Shown piece after piece: positions 23,731-33,834 of a stretch of DNA of 64,000 nt. Below the pieces are notes generated by a model. It had not been told where the DNA came from, did not search any database, and was given only the letters and a program-made list of their open reading frames with translations. Position numbers and translations under genes: made by a program. Location: assembly GCF_901000735.1 (NCBI RefSeq), contig NC_081551.1, forward strand, positions 14,754,906 through 14,818,905, read 5' to 3'. Each line of letters opens with the position of its first letter. Position 1 is the stretch's first letter. The stretch comes from Corylus avellana. Taxonomy: Eukaryota; Streptophyta; Magnoliopsida; Fagales; Betulaceae.

Positions 23731-23760
23731 GGTGGGGGGGGTGGGGTGGGGGAGGGGTGG
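23731..23760 (+). other. G-run tract with G-quadruplex potential
   Basis: Four G-runs of 4-8 bases separated by one base, within 30 bp. On the LINE sense (minus) strand it is C-rich and encodes a poly-Pro stretch of ORF1. Confidence 0.7.
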
Positions 23761-23879
23761 TTTCTCAAGGGTGGATGAATACATGTGTAGCTAGAAGGTT
23801 GATGAGAGGATTTACGGCTTTGGCTAGGCTTAGGATAGAGAGTGAATGGTTGTGGGAATCTGATAGGCCTAGAGAAACC

Positions 23880-24130
23880 TTGGGCATGAGAATTTGGAGG
23901 CCCAACAATAGATAAAGGTGACTTTGGAAAAACCGGCCTTGACAAATTAACGGAATGTATTTTAGGAGGCCCAACAGTGGAAGTTGGTGACTTAGTGAGA
24001 ACCGGCCTTGACAAATTAGAGGAATCTGTTTAAGGAGGCCCAACGGTGGAGATGGGTGACTTAGTGAAAACCGGCCTTGGCACATTAGCTAAGTGTGTTT
24101 CAGGAGGCCCAATAGAGGTAGTGGGCAACA
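23880..24130 (-). repeat. 69-bp tandem repeat coding 23-residue units in LINE ORF1
   Basis: The string accggcc recurs at 23932, 24001 and 24070 on the + strand, a strict 69-bp period that preserves reading frame. Read on the minus strand each unit resembles NLSRPVFTKSPxSTVGPP with a variable spacer. There are about three full copies and a partial one; one copy carries a stop. Confidence 0.88.
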
Positions 24131-25505
24131 AGGGAATAAACATGGGCTCAGATATTTCTTGGATATTTGTAATGGTAGAATCTATGAGATAAGATGGGTC
24201 ATATCCGTAATAGTATTGAAGAGGGATATCTGAAGCATTAATGAGAGGAGCCTTACCCTTGTCAATCATGGTTGGATGGGTTGAATCAGATGAAAGAGAG
24301 AAGCTGGCCTCTAGTGAAGTGGAGGAAGGAGATCCACAACATCCCATTGATTTTTATGTTGTTTCCCAGCAGCTTTTGTGTACAAGGAGGCATTTTCATG
24401 TGTGAAATTAGAATCTTGCACAACAAGCTGAGTCAAGGGACTTTGTGGAATAATCTGCAACCGAGTGGACTCACCACCATGAGAGGCTGTTCCAGAAGCT
24501 TCAGAATGAATGCCTTGTTTCTCCGATGACAACCCTAAACCAGAATCATTCCTAGATGCAGCAGAGACAATCCTTGGGCTTGAAAAAGACGTAGCTTTCA
24601 GAGACATACCATATCTTGTGTGAGGAATCGTAGATGGCAGAGTAGGGCAGAAAATTTTCTTATGGCCAATGAGTCCGCAGAGAGTGCAATAATCTGCCAG
24701 CCTCTCATATTTAAAACTAACCCATAATGAGTCTTTACCAGGATGAGGAATATGGAAGCCCAGGCTCAGAGGTTTAGTGGTGTTTAGATCAACCTTAATC
24801 CTCAAATGTTGTCTATAGATAAGACCCATAGTGGAACAATTTTTCACCTCCAGTAAAGAGCAAAGAGCTTTACCAATCATAATTGCATTACGAGTGGTCA
24901 TATTCTGCATAGGAAGACCATGAACTTGAACAAAAAACGGACAGAAGGCAAGCACAATTTCATTAATGGCTAAAACAGGAGACCAAGGATGAAGAAGAAG
25001 AAGATAACCTCTAATATTCCATGGTCCTTGTTGAAGAATACGCTCCGTGTGAAACTTTTGTGGAACAACAAATAGAAACAGATTTGGAGCCATGACTTCA
25101 ATAGCCAAAAGGGCGGCAAAACTCCGGGCTGAAGCTAGAGTAGCCCTAACCAATTAAGAATTTACAGGTTTCAAAGTGAGCAACCTACCTAGAATCACAA
25201 ACGCTTCTTGGTTAGGAGGAGCTTCCTCAAGAACTTCAAGTTGCTTCGGATTGTCCCAACCTAAAGCACCAGTTTCTTCAATAAGGACATGGATATCATC
25301 TTGAGAGATTGGGTTATCAGCCATAATAAGAAACCCAACTGGATGATAGTAGTAAAAAGTAGAAGACGATGAAAACCAGGAGAGTTATCTATGGAGCACA
25401 CAGAAAGAAAAGACCAGAGTCTTTTTAGAAAGTCTCACCAGAGGTGAGAAAGAGGGAGCTCACCTAAAGAGCTATAACAATGCAATCGCCTTATTTGATT
25501 AGTGG

Positions 25506-26207
25506 TTAGTTGTGGTTAATAATCGTTCGCATGTACAGTCCTAATTGAAATGAGTAGTGAATGACAGAGATAATGTTCAAACTCATAACCTTTTTTATTT
25601 TTTTTTATTTTTTATTTTTTTTTATTTTTTATAACATGTTAAATCATTAAGTATTTCAAAAACTTAAGCAAATAAAAAATTATGAATTTAATTTTTAATT
25701 AATACTTTAACACTACCAAGTTGTTGATGTTGGTGATTGGATGACTGCATCCTGTGAGTCCAAGGGATTTAGAGCATTATCATCAGACTTTTTATACCAC
25801 ATTCACTTTTCTAAATGTAAGGAAAATTTCCAAAATTCCACCGGTAGTAGATTCCCCTTCCATTCCCTAAACCAAGGGGAAAGCTACAATGCTACCCAAG
25901 ATTTAGGCAATCACTTTAGTTTCTACTTTGGTCGTAATTATTAATATTGACAAAATAATAAAAAATCATAACTTTCCGCTACTTAGTATTTTCTTTTGAG
26001 AAGTAGAGATCCATTGAAATTTATTTACTTGGTAAATAAGTTTGGAACACACTTGGGAGTTAATTAACACCTCAAAGCGTTACAAATTTACAATAGTACT
26101 TGGGTGAGCCTGCGAACAAAGTCTGGGGTTATCTCGAAAGTAACACCCTAGAGGGTGACCGAAAATGTGTCCCCGTGTGGTTGGATTATAAAAATAGGTA
26201 TATCTTT
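25506..26207. other. Intergenic, nothing recognised
   Basis: Low-complexity T/A-rich DNA at 25590-25680. An open frame at 25741-25944 has no recognisable domain and ordinary non-coding composition. Confidence 0.5.
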
Positions 26208-26393
26208 GGAAAAATTACACTTTATCTCTCAAAGTTTGGGGCGATTTTCAATTCGACCTCCAATGTTTAAATTTTTTGCAATGCACCCTCCAAACTTCCA
26301 AATATTTGTAATTCGACCATTCTGTCAGTCAAAGTCGTTTTGACTGACGGAATAGTGATCACATGACTCGCATGTGATCATTGTTGGCCTTTT
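26208..26393 (+). repeat. Left long inverted repeat (MULE-like TIR)
   Basis: Inverse partner of 32385-32568, ending near gtgatcattgttggcc. Confidence 0.75.
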
Positions 26394-26447
26394 TTGTTCC
26401 TAAAAAATGCACCCATCCTAATATAAATCACTCTTTCTCAGATTTGA

Positions 26448-26571
26448 TTATTTTATTGGTATGATCTCGACGGGAATCGAGGACCGCTTCAAGATCGAAT
26501 GGCGATAGACCTTATAGGCAAGATCCTCGCGTGGATCATAACCCACGAAGATTTTGAAGGGTTTGTTCGCT
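26448..26571 (-). pseudogene. Glycosyltransferase-like gene fragment (captured exon piece A)
   Basis: On the minus strand from 26571 the frame reads ANKPFKIFVGYDPREDLAYK and continues VYRHSILKRSSIPVEIIPI before a stop at 26448-26450. This closely matches the N-terminal block of a conserved plant family of nucleotide-diphospho-sugar transferases (Arabidopsis members annotated as glycosyl-group transferases), where VFVGYDPREDxAYxVCRHS and KRSSIPVEIIPI are invariant-looking. The fragment is cut on the 26571 side by the hAT insertion. The frame continues across the excised hAT into 31421 and beyond (SNGG joined to ANKP). Confidence 0.7.
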
Positions 26572-27179
26572 CAGTGGCGGACCCACGTATGGGCCAGTGG
26601 TGGCCACGGCCCCCCCAAGAGAAATTACAAAAAAAAATTTTCAGCACTAGTTTTGGCTGTTGAGCTGCTGACTCTCATCCATCCAGCCACATATTAACAT
26701 GCGGCCCCCACAATTCCACATTTCCACAAAGAATTTTGTTTTTTAAAAAACTTTGGACATTTGTCTGGAGCACAGAGCACACGCCCAGCTACAAAGGGGC
26801 CCCTCCAACTATTAAAAAAAAAACATTTATTGCTGGTCTGCAGTAGCCCCAAAAGCTATTTAAAAAAAAAAAAATTCTTTTCCCTCTTTCTCAACTCACG
26901 CACTCTGCTTTTGTTCTCTGAGTTCTCAGTTCTCTCCCTTTCTCTTTTCTGAAAGACTGAATCTCCGTCGCTCTCCAGCCTCTCCTTCAGTGATGATAAA
27001 TTGCATTTGTAACTTATAAGAGTAAAGGTTTGAAGATCATCAGGTGGGTTTTGCATCCTTTGTTCCCTTAAAAATTAGAATTGATTTAGGGTTAATTTTA
27101 TGCATTAAATCTTGATTTGTTTTCTCATGATGAAAGAAGAGTACCCAAAAATTGTTTATAATTTAAATGGGTGTCATAT

Positions 27180-28670
27180 TGTTATGTCTTTTTAGGGCAG
27201 CAATGAAAGTCGGGAACGATTATTGATTCAATCGGTCTGATTGGGATTTGGCCCATTTGGGCAGCTGCATTTGGGGACTTGGATTTTTAACAGCTAATTC
27301 CATACAGTGCGTTCCCAACCATCCCTGTCTTCGGTCCATTCACTACAGGTAATGCCTTGGTCGTGGAACATAATAATACTTTATTACCCATTTCACTATA
27401 TTTGAGGAACAAGATTTTTGACGTATATATATATATATATATATATATAATTTAATGTCCTTTAATATTTTTAACAAAATTACGGATTTAGAATTTTAGA
27501 AATTGTTGACTGCAAGAGTTATGGTTTTGATTTATTCAATCAAATTGACGTACTAACTGCTTAGAAAAACAAAATTGACCTAGTAACTGAAAATAATAAT
27601 AATAATAATGTGAGGTTTGTTAGCTATCTTACAATTATTATTCCCATTTTAAAAAATATATATCTAATATCAAATAATAGATAATTAGATATGCATTTAA
27701 TTCTGGGATTGAAATTTTCGACAATTAATTGTTTAAATTGTCGATGCATTGTGAGAGAGCTCGTATAAAATTTTGCTTGTCATTGGCTTTGTTAACGGTC
27801 AACTCATTACAAACTGATCATAGGCTATATCCCCATGGAAATTGTATTTATTAGACTATATTCATCAAATAAATGTTAGATTGATGGCTATTTATTAAGA
27901 TAAGTAGGTTTTGTATAGGCTCTAAGACATATACTGCATTTGAGGACTTGGATTTTTACCAACGACAGCTGCGAGCCTGCGACACTAAGGTATTCCATAA
28001 TCCCAAGAATCTGGTTTCTATTTTGGAAGTGTTATATTAATGATGTTCAGGTTATTCAACTATTGTGTTATGACATTGTTTATCAATTAAGAGAATAATA
28101 CATGTTAGTGTATTGATTTTTTTCCCCTTAAGGCTTAATGGGTGTCATGTATGTTCAGGGCAGAAAATAGGTGGTCACTGGTCAGATTGACAAATTGGAT
28201 TGGGTCCATTGAGAGATTGGATTTTTACCGGAAACACTGAGGTAGGTATCCCAAGAATCTGCTTAATTTTTTTTATTTTGATTCTTGAAAGTGTTATATT
28301 GATGCTATGTTATGATATTGTTTAGCCTCTTTGGCTCTTTAGGCTTTGATTAACTTAAGGGAAAAAATTGAATAATACATGTTAGTGGTACCCATTAATC
28401 ATTATAAATAGACATCAATTTGATGTAGAACAATTAAACAATACGGCAAAAATTATAGCATAACTGAAAGTCTGAAAACTTGAAACTGAGCGAAGATTGT
28501 TGTTGTGTTATTGTTTAGCCTTTTTAGGCTTTGATCAAATTAAGAGAATAATAATACATGTTAGTGGTACTATCCATCATAAATAGTTACATTTGTTCTA
28601 TTATCGGAAATGTATATTAGAAATTTGATCGTCTATCTTACGGGGTTGTAATTTAACTTGAAAATTTTAG
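27180..28670 (+). repeat. Degenerate repeated modules in the hAT leader
   Basis: Related segments recur: ggacttggatttttaac or -acc (27278 and 27942) and gagattggatttttaccgg (28212); cccaagaatctg followed by gaaagtgttatatt (28000-28040 and 28250-28300); aataatacatgttagtg (28094, 28374 and 28550). They alternate with GT- and AG-like splice sites, as if a leader exon and its intron had been duplicated two or three times. The last module ends at an acceptor (attttaggttcatg) 11 bases before the transposase ATG. Confidence 0.6.
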
Positions 28671-28681
28671 GTTCATGCATC

Positions 28682-31191
28682 ATGTCAAAGTTTAAAACTA
28701 TTGATTCGTTCTTTAAAAGGAAAGAAGCCGACGTTTCGAAAAGTAATACACCGTTGGATCTTAATGCCGAAACTTCAAATCCCGATGAGTGTCATCTTAA
28801 ATCTTCAAGGGTTGAAGATGAAGAACATCCTTGCGGAGAATCTCTAATTGCGGAGACACAAGAGGCTCATTTTAAATTACCCACACTTAATGTTGATGAA
28901 GTTGATGCTTCTTTTATAGAACGAGATCCTGGATTACGTCCTCCGATCTGGGACTATCCAGTCAATCAACGGGATGAAATAAGGCGGGCTTATTTACAAC
29001 ATGGTCCATATCAACCTATTCTTCGAAAGGAACAATATCCACTTTCTGGACCAGAAAAGCACCCTCGTCGCTTTCAAGCTTCTTGGTTCACACAATTTTC
29101 AACTTGGCTTGAGTATTCTCGTTCTACGGATGCTGCATATTGTCTACCATGCTATCTTTTTTCTATGAAAGCACTTGGACGTCCTGGATGGGATGTATTT
29201 ACTATAAAGGGGTTTAGAAGTTGGAAAAAAGTTCATGATGGAAAAAATTGTGCATTCTTGACTCATATTGGAGAGGATCCTTGTTCACCTCATAATAATG
29301 CTGTGAAATATTGTGAGGATTTGCGAAATCAAGCACAGCATATTGATAAAGTATTGAATGCACAAAGTACCGAACAAATTCTAAATAATCGACTTCGTGT
29401 GAAAACTTCTATTGATGTTGCTCGGTGGCTTACATTTCAAGGATGTCCTTTGAGAGGTCATGATGAGACTCCTGCTTCAAAAAATCGAGGTAACTTTCTT
29501 GAGATGATTCAAATTTTGGCTTCATATAATGAGAAAGTTGCAAGTGTTGTTTTGGAAAATGCTCCACAATTTGCAAAGTATACTTCACATACAATTCAAA
29601 AAGAGATTTTGCATGTCATTGCAAGTAAAGTGCAAATAAAATTCGTGAAGATATTGGAGACTCTAAATTTTGCATTATTGTTGATGAAGCACGGGATGAG
29701 TCTAAGAGAGAGCAAATGGCTATTGTTTTGAGATTTGTTGATAAAGATGGTTTTATACAAGAACGTTTCTTTGATATAGTTCATGTTAAAGACACATCGG
29801 CATTGACTCTAAAGAATGGAATATTTGATGTTCTCTCTCGTTATTGCCTTGATATTCAAAATATTCGTGGACAAGGATATGATGGTGCTAGTAACATGCG
29901 TGGTGAATGGAAAGGATTGCAAGCATTATTTCTTAATGATTGTCCTTATGCATACTATATTCATTGTTTTGCTCATCGATTACAATTAGCATTAGTTGCT
30001 GCGTCTAGAGAGGTGGATTCTGTTCATGTGTTCTTCACAAATTTGAATTTTATTATCAATGTGGCCAGTGCTTCATGTAAACGTCATGATCTACTACAAG
30101 CTGTTCATGCAACACATATTGCACATATGCAAGCTATTGGTGAGCTTGAAACTGGAAAAGGGGCTAACCAAATTGGCACTTTGAAACGAGCTGGTGATTC
30201 TCGTTGGGGTTCTCATTTTAATTCTATTTGTAGCATTATAAGGATGTTTGATGCTACTTGTACAATGCTTGAAGATGTTCAAAGAGAAGGAGGTACTTAC
30301 TCTCAACGAGGAGATGCTAAGGCTGCTTATAAAATGCTTACATCCTTCGAGTTCATATTTATTTTACATTTAATGAAGGAACTCATGGGCATTACTGATG
30401 TTCTTTGTCAAGTGTTGCAGCAAAAATCTCTGGACATTTTAAATGCTATTCATTCAGTTTCTATTGCGAAAAAACTTATCCAAAAGTTGAGAGATGATGG
30501 GTGGGATAATTTACTTGAGAACATTGTCTGTTTCTGCAAGAAATCTGAAATTGGCATTCCGGATTTGAGTGCTCGTTATATTGAAGGTCGAGGTCGTAAT
30601 CAAAAGGATCACATTACAGTGGAGCATCATTATCATTTTGACATATTCAATACTGCCATCGACTTTCAATTGCAAGAGCTTGATAGTAGGTTTAGTGAAA
30701 AGGCGATGGAACTTTTGATACTTAGCTCTGCTTTGGATCCAAAAGATGCTTATAAATCTTTCAAAATTGACGATATATGTATCCTTGCGGAGAAGTATTA
30801 TCCTCTTGATTTTTCTGAGCAGGAGAAAATTAATTTGAGATATCAGTTGAGGTATTTTGAATTTGATGTCCGCACCGATCCGACATTACAAAATTTGTCT
30901 TCTATTGCAGAATTATGCCAAGGATTGGCAAAGACAAAAAAATCAGAGACATACTATCTTATTGATAGATTGATTCGTCTTATTTTGACTCTGCCAGTGT
31001 CTACAGCAACTACCGAACGAGCATTTTCAGCAATGAAAATTGTTAAAACACGACTACGCAACAAAATGGAGGATGATTTTCTTGCAAATAGTTTAGTTAT
31101 TTATATTGAAAGGGAAATTGCTGAGAGTTTCGATTTAGATTCGATACTTGATGATTTTGTACTTCTAAAAGACCGTAAAGTGCAGTTCTAG
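28682..31191 (+). pseudogene. hAT transposase (TTF zinc finger, DUF4371, hAT dimerisation) with one frameshift
   Basis: ATG at 28682 (MSKFKTIDSFFKRK), chosen because it follows an acceptor-like tttag and matches the usual start of zinc-finger MYM-type-1-like transposases. Domains: acidic N-terminus; TTF-type zinc finger at about residues 120-200 (RFQASWFTQFSTWLEYS, AAYCLPCYLF); DUF4371/RNase-H-like core with catalytic Asp in CIIVDEARDES and IRGQGYDGASNMRG; and C-terminal hAT dimerisation domain (LPVSTATTERAFSAMKIVKT). The first reading frame leaves the family match near 29637 (caaataaaattcg), and the match resumes in the next frame, consistent with loss of one base in an A-rich run. Otherwise there are no stops over about 835 codons. 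A recent mutation or a sequencing error could explain it. Confidence 0.88.
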
Positions 31192-31420
31192 ACACTTTTT
31201 TGTATTTCTATCTTTTTGATATAGTGCCGACATATTATATTTCTAATATATCAATTTGAGCACATATTTATGAACTTTTATAGATTTTTTTTGTGATGCA
31301 TATACTGTGTGAATTACCAATTTTTCAGTGTGAACAAAATTTTTAGGACGCAAAAAAAAATTAGGATGCGAATTTTTTTTTTACGGCCCCTACATTCTTA
31401 AACATCTGGCTCCGCCACTG

Positions 31421-31505
31421 CCTCCATTACTAGTGGCGTGAACCTTCCCATTCAAGCAAGGTGTCAAGAACCGAGAAAATGAGAACTCAATGCTCTCAAA
31501 TTGGA
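31421..31505 (-). pseudogene. Glycosyltransferase-like gene fragment (captured exon piece B)
   Basis: On the minus strand the frame reads ESIEFSFSRFLTP, then CLNGKVHATSNGG up to the hAT boundary. ESTEFSFSRFLTP is a conserved block of the same plant transferase family as piece A, but in intact proteins it lies downstream of the KRSSIPVEIIPI block. Here it precedes it, so the gene pieces are out of order, as in transduplicated Pack-MULE cargo. Confidence 0.6.
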
Positions 31506-31708
31506 AAACATAATCCTTTGTTTGGTTTATGATCGAGATATCGAAGGAAAAGGAAAGAATGGAAAAATGTAAGTCTTATGCTTTTGTTGGTTGAATTGTC
31601 GTAAAATGGGAAATTGAACAAAACTCAACGGTTGAATTGGTGTCAATTGCACGGAAACCTTGCTTTTTTGAGTTCCCATTAATGAAATCAATGATTCGAG
31701 CATGTAGC

Positions 31709-32117
31709 CAGGGATGGAGCTAGGAAATTTTATGGGAGGGGGTTAGCCAAGTTTTTTCCTTTTTTTTTAGAAAATTTTTATTAAAAAAAATTATTTTGGT
31801 TGTTTTTTATGAACTTGAGACTACTGTAAGGGCCAAAAAATAGACATTTGAAAGTAAGGACCAAAAATAAAAAAACTTAACGGGTATGACTCAAAAAAAT
31901 TAAGAATATGGCCAAAAGTTTTTATTGGATATGATCAAAAAATCTAAAAATAGGGCCAATTTGTTTTTTTTNNNNNNNNNNNNNNNNNNNNACTAAACTT
32001 AAAACTTTACTTTATTATTATTATTATTATTTATTTATTTATTTTTACTTATAATTTTTTTCCCCTTATTTTGGGGGGGACCGTGGCCTACCCCGGTCCC
32101 CCCTCCCTCCGTCTCTG
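31709..32117. mobile_element. hAT-type MITE with perfect 8-bp TSD
   Basis: Termini cagggatggagctagg (left) and, reversed, cagagacggagggagg (right), bounded by identical 8-bp target copies catgtagc at 31701-31708 and 32118-32125. The interior is A/T-rich with G-runs near each end and contains a 20-N gap. No coding capacity. It resembles the truncated copy in TIP1 intron 12. Confidence 0.85.
31972..31991. other. 20-N gap in the MITE interior
   Basis: A short N run after a T homopolymer, probably an unresolved low-complexity stretch. Confidence 0.99.
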
Positions 32118-32384
32118 CATGTAGCTTCCTTAATTTCCCACTAGTTTCCAGGTAACCAGATAGAACCCATTGTATATGCACATAAATAATTTAGCGATTT
32201 GCATTGTGAAAAACGAATAAGTACATATCAAATTAGAGAATTATTCAGCAAAGCAAATGATTGAAAAAACTAGACTAGTACGTTTGGCTGCAAAGAAAAT
32301 GTAGGAAAATGAAAAGAAATCTAACCTGAACAAAATAATAACCAGAGAGAATCACTTGGGATGGGGGCATTTTGGTAAAAAAAA

Positions 32385-32568
32385 AAGGTCAACAGTGATC
32401 ACAAACGAGTCACGCGATCACTCTTCCGTCAGTCAAAACGGCTTTCACTGACGGAATAGTTGAATTTCAAAAATTTGGAAGTTTGGGAGAGTGCATTGCA
32501 AAAATTGAAACATTGAAAGTCAAATTGAAAATCGCCTCAAATTTTGGGAGGGATAAAGTGTTTTTCCC
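32385..32568 (-). repeat. Right long inverted repeat (MULE-like TIR)
   Basis: Inverse partner of 26208-26393; ends gtgtttttccc. Confidence 0.75.
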
Positions 32569-33440
32569 AAACATCAAGTGCATTATTAGGTAAAGTTCTT
32601 ACATGTCACCATGGACAAAAGGCAAATATTAAGGAATTAAGATTCAGTGCAATATTTTTACTGTGCAATAGGGCATATATATGTGAGTGTACGAGAGGTT
32701 TTCACTTGCTCATGCTGGTGTCCGGGTAGTTCATTCCCCATTTGCTTGGGCTGCTCAGGTACTTGCTCAAGCAGTTGAAACCCTTCTTTGTATACACCTA
32801 CCTCTACCTTATTAGAGCACTAGCAGCTGCTTCCCAACTATTTTTTCTCAATTTAGGTAATAAAACTACTTTTTGATTCTCTATAAAAAACACATTTCAC
32901 AATAGATTTCTTTATTTTTTCTTATATGAATTAAATACTTATTTCTTTTTGTCATTGCAACCAATGAGAGAGGAGAGATGGGAGAAAATGATTTGTTTAT
33001 AATTTAATAAAGCATTGGATATCTACAGTATTTTTTAATACATTGAAAAACACTGTAGAATTAGAAAACGCTGTAGATACCTTTTTGTGTAGGTTAAATA
33101 TAGGGCTTTTGACGTGGGTGTGTTTTTGTGATTTTTTTTTTAATTTTCCCTAAACAAAGAAAAGTGAATGACATATAGGATGCTAATACTCTTACAATGC
33201 AATAGAACAAAAGTATTTGCACAGAATCTTTATCCAATACTAAGAAGAGTGAGTTATGTAAGAAAGAAATAACTTAAAATGCTGATAAGGGTGGGGTAGT
33301 AACTAGTAAGAAGATCTTTGGAGATTTTTTCATCCAATGCTTAGTTTTAATAATAAAAAATGAGTAATTATTCTTTAAAAAAAAAAATTCAATGATAAAT
33401 TGAGAATATTAGGCCAATATAATGAGACAATTAACCCTAC
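32569..33440. other. Intergenic upstream of TIP1
   Basis: AT-rich DNA with no convincing gene. Possible distal promoter sequence for TIP1, with nothing specific recognisable. Confidence 0.5.
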
Positions 33441-33834
33441 TCACTATAAAAAAAAGAAAAGAAAAGAAAAGTCATAATGAATAATATGTTTTCTTTTGGT
33501 TTCTTTCGGACAAGTGAAAACGGACACTTGACAAACCAAAAAACACCAAATGGGCAAAAGAGAAAAGGAGAGAAAAGTAAAGAAAATCCTCCAAATGGCC
33601 TTGTACGGATATTCATAGGCAAGTGCTTTGGCTCCTCTCCTATCCTCTCTCTCTCTCTCTCTCACAGTCAACCAGGAGGACGACGACCGAAGCCCTCTCT
33701 CGCTGTCTCTCTGTGTCCTTCCCAGAAAAGCGCTAGGGCTCGCGTTGCCCAATTTCCAATAAGAAAAGTCGACGAAATCTAATTCCTATATTTCAACTCC
33801 ACATTTCTGAAAGATCTCGCAGTAATTGCAGAAA
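33441..33834 (+). promoter_or_regulatory. TIP1: Core promoter and 5' UTR of TIP1
   Basis: A TATA-like cactataaaaaaaag at about 33442-33456 is followed by a leader with a (CT)n tract (about 33643-33663), typical of plant 5' UTRs. No upstream ATG in the last 100 bases before the start codon at 33835. The transcription start is inferred, not seen. Confidence 0.5.

Larger units (their letters stand above)
23529..25324 (-). pseudogene. LINE ORF1 pseudogene (DUF4283, zinc knuckle, Pro-rich tail)
   Basis: Start codon at 25324 (MADNPISQDDIHVLIEETGA). An in-frame TAA after PVNS (about 25154-25156) is followed by the rest of DUF4283 (FFVQVHGLPMQNMTTRNA, ALCSLLEV) and a CCHC zinc knuckle, CTLCGLIGHKKIFCP (about 24695-24650). 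The frame changes near 24340. The remaining tail is Pro/Ser-rich, with 23-aa tandem repeats at 23880-24130 and a basic segment (KPKKKRVAFVD) that could act in nuclear import. ORF1 proteins of this type bind the LINE RNA. Confidence 0.85.
18925..25495 (-). mobile_element. Full-length L1-type LINE with RNase H, mutated
   Basis: A 10-bp target duplication, tgattagtgg, flanks the insertion (18915-18924 and 25496-25505). On the minus strand the order is a 5' leader (25495-25325), ORF1 with DUF4283 and a zinc knuckle, ORF2 with endonuclease, reverse transcriptase, zinc-binding region and RNase H, then a short 3' tail and a 22-base poly-A (T run 18926-18947 on +). This is the full domain set of plant L1 elements that carry a C-terminal RNase H. 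Several stops and frameshifts in both ORFs make it inactive, but the intact TSD and complete ends show it was a full-length insertion. Confidence 0.93.
26572..31420 (+). mobile_element. Nearly intact autonomous-type hAT transposon
   Basis: Terminal inverted repeats: left cagtggcggacccacg; right, reversed, cagtggcggagccaga. The 4.85-kb element carries a long spliced-looking leader and a hAT transposase on the + strand interrupted by one frameshift. Both ends have oligo-C/G stretches next to the termini (ggccccccc, acggcccc). An 8-bp target duplication is not evident (tgttcgct against cctccatt). It lies inside the glycosyltransferase-like fragment of the MULE-like element, so it arrived later. 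Confidence 0.85.
26208..32568. mobile_element. Pack-MULE-like element: long inverted repeats around gene fragments, with nested hATs
   Basis: The left arm, from ggaaaaattacactttatc (26208) to about 26393, and the right arm, about 32385-32568, are inverted copies about 185 bp long and roughly 80% identical by eye. Both include ttcaattygac, gcaatgcac and an internal palindrome built on ccgtcagt...actgacgg. They resemble the TIR of the MULE-like MITE at 6182-6592. Removing the two later insertions (hAT 26572-31420, MITE 31709-32117) leaves about 1.1 kb of interior containing pieces of a glycosyltransferase-like gene. No 9-bp TSD is visible (tatatcttt against aaacatcaa), so the arms could instead be two separate MITEs in opposite orientation. 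Confidence 0.6.
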
